This document shows, piece by piece, positions 8,408 through 14,193 of a stretch of 14,193 bases of DNA. Source of the stretch: a bacterium (lineage in GTDB: Bacteria; Desulfobacterota; Anaeroferrophillalia; Anaeroferrophillales; Anaeroferrophillaceae); contig JAOZRP010000020.1 in NCBI GenBank assembly GCA_029940125.1, positions 1 to 14,193 of the forward strand, written 5' to 3'. How positions within the stretch are numbered: position 1 is the stretch's first letter; each line of letters starts with the position of its first letter. The translations under genes and the position numbers were made by a program. The notes under the pieces were generated by a model that was not told where the DNA came from, did no database searches, and was given only the letters and a program-made list of their open reading frames with translations.

Positions 8408-8713
8408 CTACCACTTCATCAGGTTAAACGACTCAACATTGATGGTACCGCGCTTGCGGTACATAAGGATGAATATCGCCAATCCTACCGCCGCTTCCGC
8501 CGCTGCCACCGCCATGACGAACATAACCATGAAAATGCCATCCACCGACTGGTTGGCCCGGCCGAAGGTTATAAACGCCAAGTTCACCGCCCCCAGCATG
8601 ATTTCAATACACATAAAGACAACTATGGCGTTCCGCCTGGTAATGGCGCCGATGGCGCCGATGGTAAAAAGGACAACTGACAACGCCAAATATAAATTAT
8701 GATATGCTACCAT
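8408..8713 (-). CDS. nuoK: NADH-quinone oxidoreductase subunit K
   Basis: Small membrane subunit of complex I (ND4L homologue). The 101-residue product is the family's usual length and has three hydrophobic segments. Two buried glutamates of the central proton axis are present: Glu37 in 'VFMCIEIMLGAVNLAF' and Glu73 in 'VAAAEAAVGLAIF', matching Glu36 and Glu72 of E. coli. 'NLYLALSVVLFTIGAIG' is the typical first helix. The ATG at 8713 follows a GAGG site about eight bases upstream. It starts 15 bases after the nuoJ stop. Confidence 0.97.
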   Translation of the reverse strand: MVAYHNLYLALSVVLFTIGAIGAITRRNAIVVFMCIEIMLGAVNLAFITFGRANQSVDGIFMVMFVMAVAAAEAAVGLAIFILMYRKRGTINVESFNLMKW

Positions 8714-8728
8714 GGTTTCTACCTCACC

Positions 8729-9235
8729 CTATTCACTTTTCTGTTTGGCCAGAATGACAGCCCCGACGACTCCAGCAGTAAGCAAGATGGAAGCCAGCTC
8801 AAAGGGCAGAACATAATCGGAAAAGAGGAAATTTGACAGTACCGCTATATGACCAAACTTGGCCATCAACTGATCGGTCACCGGCCCCTTGATGGCCAGC
8901 AGTCCCCGGCCAACCGCAACCACCAGCAATTCCAAAAAGAGCACCAGCAGGGCAACAACCCCCACTACTTTGGTTTTACGCATCGGCGCCCGCTCCTCCT
9001 GCCTGAGATTCAGCATCATGATCGCGTAAATAATGAACATCATGATTGCTCCAGCGTAGACAATAATCTGCAGGATGGCGATAAACTCAGCCTGCAGCAG
9101 GAGATAAAGCACCGCCATGAAGAAAAATGAGGCCACCATCCACAACGCGCTGTGAACCGTATTGCGGGCAAAAATCACCAGCAAAGAGGTAATGATGGTC
9201 AAACCGCCACAAATGAGCAAAATGATCAGTTCCAT
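8729..9235 (-). CDS. nuoJ: NADH-quinone oxidoreductase subunit J
   Basis: Membrane subunit of complex I (ND6 homologue), next to the quinone site and part of the coupling path from NuoH to the antiporter-like subunits. The 168-residue product has five hydrophobic segments. The early 'NTVHSALWMVASFFFMAVLY' and the conserved third-helix motif 'QIIVYAGAIMMFIIYAIMML' are diagnostic of NuoJ. The C terminus ends 'VGAVILAKQKSE' as in many family members. The ATG at 9235 has only a weak, G-rich upstream site, so translation may depend on coupling to nuoI, which stops 25 bases earlier. Confidence 0.96.
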   Translation of the reverse strand: MELIILLICGGLTIITSLLVIFARNTVHSALWMVASFFFMAVLYLLLQAEFIAILQIIVYAGAIMMFIIYAIMMLNLRQEERAPMRKTKVVGVVALLVLFLELLVVAVGRGLLAIKGPVTDQLMAKFGHIAVLSNFLFSDYVLPFELASILLTAGVVGAVILAKQKSE

Positions 9236-9260
9236 GGATAAACCCCGCCCAAATTCGAAA

Positions 9261-9743
9261 TTATTTACCGGTAAAGATAAAGCGCTCCGGCGTTTTCAGC
9301 TTCTCGATGTCAAACTGAAAGTCCTCGCGATGATAATCTACGTAGTCATACACCTTGGTCAACTCAATGGCATCCTTTGGACAGGCCTCCTGACAGAAGC
9401 CGCAGAAGATGCAGCGGATCTCATCAATGATGAATTCCTTGGGATAGCGGGTTCCCCCTTCTTCCTCGTAGGGAACGATGGTAATCGCCTGGGGAGGACA
9501 GATCTTGGCGCACAGTCCGCAGGCCACACACTTCAACTTTCCCTGTTCATCCACCTTCAAACGGTGCAGCCCCCGCCAGCGCGGCCGCACTTCCCGCCGT
9601 TCAGTGGGATACTGGATCGTAATGGGTTTGCTGAAAAAATTCTTCAGGGTATAACCCAAGCCTTTGAACAACGGCAAGAGATACTTCCCTTTCTCAGGCC
9701 GTCTCTCACTGACGTTGAGGACGTAATCTTTCTTTTCCATCAT
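9261..9743 (-). CDS. nuoI: NADH-quinone oxidoreductase subunit I (2[4Fe-4S] ferredoxin-type)
   Basis: Peripheral-arm subunit that carries clusters N6a and N6b and passes electrons toward N2 and quinone. The 160-residue product has two complete CX2CX2CX3CP motifs, at Cys72/75/78/82 ('CVACGLCAKICPP') and Cys111/114/117/121 ('CIFCGFCQEACPKDAIE'). N-terminal 'PITIQYPTERREVRPRWRG' is typical of NuoI. The start is ambiguous: TTG 9746, ATG 9743 and ATG 9740 are consecutive. AAAAGG lies 5 bases before 9743 and 8 bases before 9740, so either ATG is plausible. In this operon it would take electrons from the formate dehydrogenase-type subunit encoded upstream (inference). Confidence 0.96.
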   Translation of the reverse strand: MMEKKDYVLNVSERRPEKGKYLLPLFKGLGYTLKNFFSKPITIQYPTERREVRPRWRGLHRLKVDEQGKLKCVACGLCAKICPPQAITIVPYEEEGGTRYPKEFIIDEIRCIFCGFCQEACPKDAIELTKVYDYVDYHREDFQFDIEKLKTPERFIFTGK

Positions 9744-9777
9744 CAATACCTTTTCAACTTAAATGATGTTCCAACGC

Positions 9778-10764
9778 TCAGATGTTGAACACCAACATCC
9801 ATAAACCGGTCAGGAGAATATTCAACAAACCGGCCGGCAAAAGCACCTTCCAACCAAGTTCCATCACCTGATCATAACGATACCGGGGAAAAGTGGAACG
9901 CTCCCAGACGCAGAAGAAAATGATGGCGAAAGTTTTAATGAAAAACCATACCGGTCCCGGCAGCAGGGGACCATACCAGCCACCCAGAAACAGGGTGGTC
10001 ACCATGGCGGCAAAAACAAACATGTGGCAGTACTCAGCCATGAAGAAAAGAGCAAACTTCATGCTGCTGTACTCTACGTTAAAACCACAGGCCAATTCCG
10101 CTTCCGCTTCCGGCATATCAAAAGGCGTACGATTGATTTCCGCCAGGCCGCAGATAATGAAAAGGAAGAAGGCCAGGGGCTGCTTGACGACATTCCAGAG
10201 CCCGGCCTGATTTTCAACAATACCCACCAGGCTCAAGGTCCCGGAAACCATCACCACGCTGATCACCGCCAGGGCCATGGGCAGCTCGTAGCTGATCATC
10301 TGGGCGGAAGCCCGCAGGCCGCCGATAACCCCGTATTTGTTGCCGGAAGACCAGCCGCCCAGCATGCCACCGTAGGAACCGATGGTGGAGATGCCCAGCA
10401 CAAAAAGAATGCCAATGTCCAGATCCGCCAGATACAAAGGAATTTTATGCCCCATTATAGTGACGGTATCACCGAAAGGAATAACCACCACCAAGGTTAT
10501 CGCCGCGCCGATACTGATAATCGGGGCCAGCAAAAACACCGGTTTGTCGGCGTTGTCGGGAATCAGCTCTTCCTTGAAGAAGCCCTTGACCCCGTCGGCA
10601 ATGGGCTGCAAAAGCCCATGGAAACCTACCCGCATGGGCCCGTAGCGCAGCTGCACATGGCCCAGCACCTTCCGTTCAATCCAAGTGGAATAGGCGACGA
10701 TCAACATACTCACCGCAAAAGCCACCAGGGTTTTAATGATCAGTATGGTCCAAAACTCAATCAT
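9778..10764 (-). CDS. nuoH: NADH-quinone oxidoreductase subunit H
   Basis: Membrane subunit of complex I (ND1 homologue) that forms the quinone-entry chamber with the peripheral arm. The 328-residue product has the usual length and about eight to nine hydrophobic segments. Diagnostic motifs are 'WIERKVLGHVQLRYGPMRVG', 'GLLQPIADGVKGFFKEELIP' and 'EINRTPFDMPEAEAELACGF', the last being the acidic quinone-site loop. I chose the ATG at 10764 because AAGGAGG lies seven bases upstream and the family starts at 'MIEFW'. The frame to 10851 overlaps the preceding gene's end. It begins 13 bases after the formate dehydrogenase-type gene, so the two are likely coupled. Confidence 0.97.
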   Translation of the reverse strand: MIEFWTILIIKTLVAFAVSMLIVAYSTWIERKVLGHVQLRYGPMRVGFHGLLQPIADGVKGFFKEELIPDNADKPVFLLAPIISIGAAITLVVVIPFGDTVTIMGHKIPLYLADLDIGILFVLGISTIGSYGGMLGGWSSGNKYGVIGGLRASAQMISYELPMALAVISVVMVSGTLSLVGIVENQAGLWNVVKQPLAFFLFIICGLAEINRTPFDMPEAEAELACGFNVEYSSMKFALFFMAEYCHMFVFAAMVTTLFLGGWYGPLLPGPVWFFIKTFAIIFFCVWERSTFPRYRYDQVMELGWKVLLPAGLLNILLTGLWMLVFNI

Positions 10765-10777
10765 GTAAAGCCTCCTT

Positions 10778-13453
10778 CTACGATGCCTTTTCCACCTTGA
10801 CGGCACAGACTTTATATTCAGGGATCCCGGCATCAGGACAAAGGGCCGCATTGGTCAACAGGTTGACCGCCGTTTCCCCAAAGTGAAAGGGAACAAAAAC
10901 CACCCCGGCCGCCGGACGATCCGTCAACCAGGCTTTTACCTTGATGCTGCCCCGGCGGGAAGCAATGTTGATGAAATCTCCATCTTCAATTCCCAGCTTC
11001 TCGGCGTCGGCGGGATTTACTTCCGCCAGCAGTTCGGGATACAGCTGGTTCAGGCCCTTCCCCTTGCGGGTCATGGTACCGGTGTGGAAATGCTGCAGCA
11101 CCCGGCCGGTGCTGAGAATGAAAGGATACTCGGCATCTGGATTCTCCGCCGGCGGCCGGTACTCGATGGGGAAAAAGACCCCCTTGCCGCAGGCATATTC
11201 ACCCACATGGAGAATGGGCGTTCCCGGATGATCTTCTGCCGGACAGGGCCAGGCAATGGCCTTTTTCTCCAGCCGCTCGTAACTGATGCCGGCATAGCTG
11301 GGTGTCAGTTTGCGGATCTCCTCCATCACCGCCCGCGCATCGGCATACTCCATCGGGTAGCCCATAACGGCAGCCAGCTGACAGATAATCCAGCTGTCTT
11401 CACGCGCTTCTCCCACCGGCTCGATGGCTTTGCGCACCCGCTGCACCTTCCGCTCAGAATTGGTAAAGGTGCCGTCCTTCTCGGCAAAGGAAACCCCGGG
11501 CAGCACCACATCGGCAAGCTGGGCGGTTTCGGTGAGGAAAATATCCTGAACCACCATGAAATCAAGCTTCTTGACCGCTTCTTCAATATGGTGCAGGTCA
11601 GGGTCGCTGACCAGAGGATTTTCACCCATGACGTAAAGACCCCGGAGCTTGCCCTCCAGGGCAGCCGGGAACATGTCGGTAACTCGCAAACCGGGAACTG
11701 CGGAAAGTTCTTCCAGCCCCCAGGCCTTGGCAAATTTCTGCCGGACCTCTTCATCGGCAACCTTCTGGTAGCCGGTCAAAACATTGGGCAGAGCCCCCAG
11801 ATCGCAGGCTCCCTGAACATTATTCTGACCCCGCAGCGGATTGACCCCGCCGCCAACGACCCCGATATTGCCGCAGAGCATGGCCAGGTTCCCCAGGGTC
11901 TTGACGTTGTCGGTACCACTGGTGTGCTGAGTGATGCCCATGGCGTAGAGGATGGAGGCCGGGGATGATTCCGCGTACATCACTGCGGCGGCTTCCAGAT
12001 CGTCAACCGGGACCCCGGTAATTTCAGCCACGTATTCCGGAGTATATTTCTCCAAGTTGGCGGCAAATTCCTCGAAACCAACCGTACAATTCTCAATGTG
12101 TTCTTTCTTGTGCAGCCCCTTCTTATGCAGGATGATGTGCATGAGACCGTTGATCAGGGCTACGTCGGTCCCCGGCCGATGCTGCAGCCAGAGATCGGCA
12201 TAATCCACCAGATTGATGCGGCGCGGGTCGGCGACAATCAGCTTCGTCCCCCGTTTCAGCACCGCCTCTTTGACATAATTGGCGAAGATGGGATGGTTTT
12301 CAGTGGTATTGGTACCGATGGCCAGGATGGCCTTGGCCTGCAACACATCCTTGATCGGGTTGGTCATCGCTCCGCTTCCAAACGTGGCGGCCAGTCCGGC
12401 CACCGTGGAGGAGTGTCAGAGACGAGCGCAGTGGTCAACATTGTTGGTGCCGATGACCCCGCGCATGAATTTCTGGAACAGATAATTTTCTTCGTTAGTG
12501 CAGCGCGCCGAAGAAAGCCCGGCAATGGCATCGGGACCGGATTCTTCCTTGATAGCCCCGAAACGCTCGGCCACCAGATTCAAGGCCTCTTCCCAGCTGG
12601 CTTCCTTGAATTCCCCATCCTTCTTAATCAACGGCGTCGTCAAGCGCTCGTCGCTACCGATAAATTCGTAGCCGAAGCGACCCTTGACGCACAGGCTGCC
12701 CCGGTTGACCCCCTTGCCTTCCTGGGTGGTCACGCCTACGACCCGGTTGTTTTGAACGTTGAGCTCCAACTGACAGCCGCATCCGCAGTAGGTACAGGTG
12801 GTCGGCACCCTTTTGACCAGCCAGGGGCGACCCTTGAAACGGCTGAGATTTTCGGTCAACGCCCCGGTGGGACATACACTTAAACATTCACCGCATGACT
12901 GACACTTCTCTTCATCAATAACCACAACCTGCGAACCGTAGCCTTCGCCCTTAATCTCGATGGCGCCGATACCCTTAATCTCGCGACAGGCGGTAACACA
13001 GCGCAGGCACATGATACAGCGATCAGGCCAGTAGCGAATCAGGGGGGTGGCATACACCGCTTCCCTGGCCGGCTTCGGAGCCTGATACTCGACCTTGTCA
13101 ATCCCAAACTCATACACCAGATCCTGCAGCAGGCACTCCCCACCCTTGTCACATATTGGACAATCAAGGGGATGATTCACCAGAATCAGCTTGAGGGAAT
13201 CCTCCCGGATCCGGTGCAGCCGCTCTGAATTGGTGGTTACCACAATGCCTTCCTCCACCGGGGTGGTACAGGCGGCCATTGGATGGGCAACACCCTCAAT
13301 TTCCACGACGCACATCCGGCACGAACCAATGGGATCCAAACGTCCATGGTAGCAAAGCGTCGGAATGCGAATGCCGGCGGTCCTTGCAGCCGCAAGAATC
13401 GTCGTTCCTTGCGGAACCTTCACTTCCTTGCCGTCAATCGTTAACGTGACCAT
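10778..13453 (-). CDS. fdhA: selenocysteine-containing formate dehydrogenase alpha subunit in the nuoG position
   Basis: Mo/W-bis-MGD enzyme that oxidises formate to CO2 or works in reverse. The gene reads through an in-frame TGA (12416-12418) as Sec346, giving 891 residues. In order: [2Fe-2S] Cys34/45/48/62; His93-Cys97/100/106 for a NuoG-type [4Fe-4S]; two ferredoxin motifs at Cys145/148/151/155 and 183/186/189/193; the molybdopterin-domain [4Fe-4S] Cys219/222/226/254 with Lys256 after it; the active site 'DHCARL-Sec-HSSTVAG'; and a C-terminal dinucleotide-binding domain (about 775-891, 'STGRVLQHFHTGTMTR'). Ordinary NuoG lacks the Sec/Cys active site and the paired ferredoxin motifs, so this is FdhA-type. 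I chose ATG 13453 because CAGGAAA lies about seven bases upstream; the GTG at 13468 precedes that site. Its nuoH neighbour starts 13 bases later. Direct coupling to complex I is inferred. Confidence 0.9.
12386..12404 (-). promoter_or_regulatory. SECIS-like hairpin downstream of the fdhA UGA codon
   Basis: In the mRNA, GGUGGCC and GGCCGCC form a 7-bp stem (one U-G pair) closed by the loop GGACU. Eleven bases separate the UGA from the stem, as in E. coli fdhF, and the loop begins with two G as expected for bacterial SelB-recognised elements (SECIS). A possible lower UCCA/UGGA helix extends it. No bulged U equivalent is obvious, so SelB binding is inferred from position and shape. Confidence 0.75.
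12416..12418 (-). other. UGA selenocysteine codon (Sec346 of the formate dehydrogenase)
   Basis: The TGA falls between 'NNVDHCARL' and 'HSSTVAGLAATFGSGAMTNP'. The same frame is open and strongly conserved in style on both sides. This is the position of the metal-ligating Sec (or Cys) in formate dehydrogenases, followed by the catalytic histidine. A nonsense mutation hitting exactly this codon by chance is very unlikely. The host must encode selA, selB, selC and selD, none of which lies in this window. Confidence 0.93.
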
Positions 13454-13521
13454 GCTTATTTCCTGCACAAGTTTAAGTTATATCTCTAGTGTTTCCTAAA
13501 AACAGTAAAAACAACTCAAGT

Positions 13522-14193
13522 TTACGACTTTGCCGCCACCGCCACGGTGGCAACCCGATAGCACCGGAGGCAACGATCCGCCTCGGCCATCGCCTCCTGA
13601 GGCGTAAAGCCCTTCTCCACCTCATCAAAAGACCATTTTCGGGTGTCGGGAGGCAGCATCTCCAGCTGATAGCGGGCCCGACCGCCCAGGAAGCCGACGT
13701 CTTCCGCCGGGTCATAGACCTTGACCGTCTCGAACAGCTTGTCAAAATAATCATCTTCACTGGCTTCCAGAGGCTGCCCATTGATCATTTTATCAATATT
13801 GATCGCCGCCGTCCGGCCACCGGCACAGGCGGTAATCAAAGCGCCGGGGGACGTCTGACAGTCACCGGCACAGAAAATCTTGGGATTTTCGGTCTGCTTG
13901 GTAAATTCATTGACCACGATGGTGTTCCAGCGGGTGGTTTCCACTCCGTCCACCCCTTCCAGCAGGGAAAGATCAATAGTCTGGCCAATGGCCGGCACAA
14001 CGATGTCGCAGTCAATGACAAATTCCGACCCTTCAACCGGCACCGGTCGACGACGGCCGCTTTCATCCGGTTCGCCCAGCTCCATTTTGATGCACTGCAG
14101 ACCCACCACCTTGCCGTTTTCCGCAATGACCTTGATCGGCTGGGTGAGATAATGAAAAATCACCTTTTCCTCTTCGGCATCATGGATTTCAAC
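13522..14193 (-). CDS. GltD/NfnB-like FAD-NAD(P) oxidoreductase (5'-partial)
   Basis: C-terminal 223 residues of a flavoprotein related to the glutamate synthase small subunit. The frame is open to the window edge, beginning 'VEIHDAEEEKVIF', so the start and the N-terminal FAD and NAD(P) folds are missing. Visible signatures are 'DIVVPAIGQ' (63-71) and the FAD-binding 'NPKIFCAGDC' (103-112) with 'GALITACAGGRTAA' after it, then a C-terminal Cys pair in 'EADRCLRCYR' (205-213). It lies 68 bases upstream of the formate dehydrogenase gene and in the same direction. This suggests electron exchange between NAD(P)H and that subunit rather than glutamate synthesis, since no GltB large subunit is visible. 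The cofactor preference cannot be told from this fragment. Confidence 0.85.
   Translation of the reverse strand, partial: VEIHDAEEEKVIFHYLTQPIKVIAENGKVVGLQCIKMELGEPDESGRRRPVPVEGSEFVIDCDIVVPAIGQTIDLSLLEGVDGVETTRWNTIVVNEFTKQTENPKIFCAGDCQTSPGALITACAGGRTAAINIDKMINGQPLEASEDDYFDKLFETVKVYDPAEDVGFLGGRARYQLEMLPPDTRKWSFDEVEKGFTPQEAMAEADRCLRCYRVATVAVAAKS

Noticed and set aside
12401..12403. GTG as a separate translation start for the downstream molybdopterin half
   Set aside because: The codon is the Val of 'STVAGL' inside the conserved active-site region, and it lies within the SECIS-like stem with no ribosome-binding site of its own.
12404..12418. A nonsense mutation or pseudogene splitting a nuoG-like gene into two parts
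   Set aside because: The TGA sits exactly on the formate dehydrogenase Sec/Cys codon, both flanks stay in frame and a SECIS-like hairpin follows, so selenocysteine is the better reading.
13454..13521. Internal promoter or regulatory element before fdhA, including the 8-bp direct repeat CAAGTTTA at 13468-13475 and 13517-13524
   Set aside because: A TATAAC is present but no acceptable -35 box at proper spacing. The short repeat overlaps the stop codon of the upstream gene and could be chance in an AT-rich gap.
13522..14193. Glutamate synthase small subunit (gltD) proper
   Set aside because: No gltB neighbour is visible and the context is formate dehydrogenase plus complex I, so a GltD-like electron-transfer flavoprotein is the safer call.

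Overview
The window is a piece of a Gram-negative, anaerobe-type chromosome of moderate GC content. Three features suggest a Desulfobacterota (delta-proteobacterial) lineage: a BamD-type lipoprotein, a Nuo complex I operon, and a selenocysteine-encoding formate dehydrogenase. The lineage is an inference from gene content and protein style, because no database search was possible. Nearly all of the sequence is coding. The longest gap (2844-3010, 167 bases) holds an operon terminator and a promoter. I see no tRNA, rRNA, CRISPR array, insertion sequence or phage gene.

Layout. (1) 1-1464, plus strand: an outer-membrane lipoprotein cut at the left edge exactly at its lipobox cysteine. It joins a BamD-like TPR module to an LptA/OstA-like domain. 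(2) 1507-2843, minus strand: gatC followed by mtnA with a one-base stop/start overlap, behind a good sigma70-type promoter (2893-2922). This unit converges on the lipoprotein gene. (3) 3011-14193, minus strand: one long operon. In transcription order it holds a GltD/NfnB-like flavoprotein (cut at the right edge), a selenocysteine formate dehydrogenase catalytic subunit in the nuoG position, then nuoH, nuoI, nuoJ, nuoK, nuoL, nuoM and nuoN. It ends at a strong intrinsic terminator (2953-2979).

The most important point is the nuoG-position gene. A plain ORF reading breaks it into two pieces at an in-frame TGA (12416-12418). The TGA lies at the exact position of the catalytic Sec/Cys of formate dehydrogenases (DHCARL-Sec-H), and a SECIS-like hairpin follows 11 bases downstream. 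Read through, it is one 891-residue protein carrying one [2Fe-2S] motif, one His-Cys3 [4Fe-4S] motif, two ferredoxin-type [4Fe-4S] motifs, a further [4Fe-4S] motif and a complete bis-MGD molybdenum/tungsten domain.

How the genes may work together (inference): formate oxidised at the Mo/W-Sec site would send electrons along the Fe-S chain to NuoI and on to quinone at NuoH. The antiporter-like subunits NuoL, NuoM and NuoN (with NuoJ and NuoK) would then pump ions. The GltD-like flavoprotein, and any nuoE/F-like genes outside the window, could link the same hub to NAD(P)H. This would be a formate-linked complex I, or a formate/NAD(P)H/quinone hub, rather than a plain NADH dehydrogenase.
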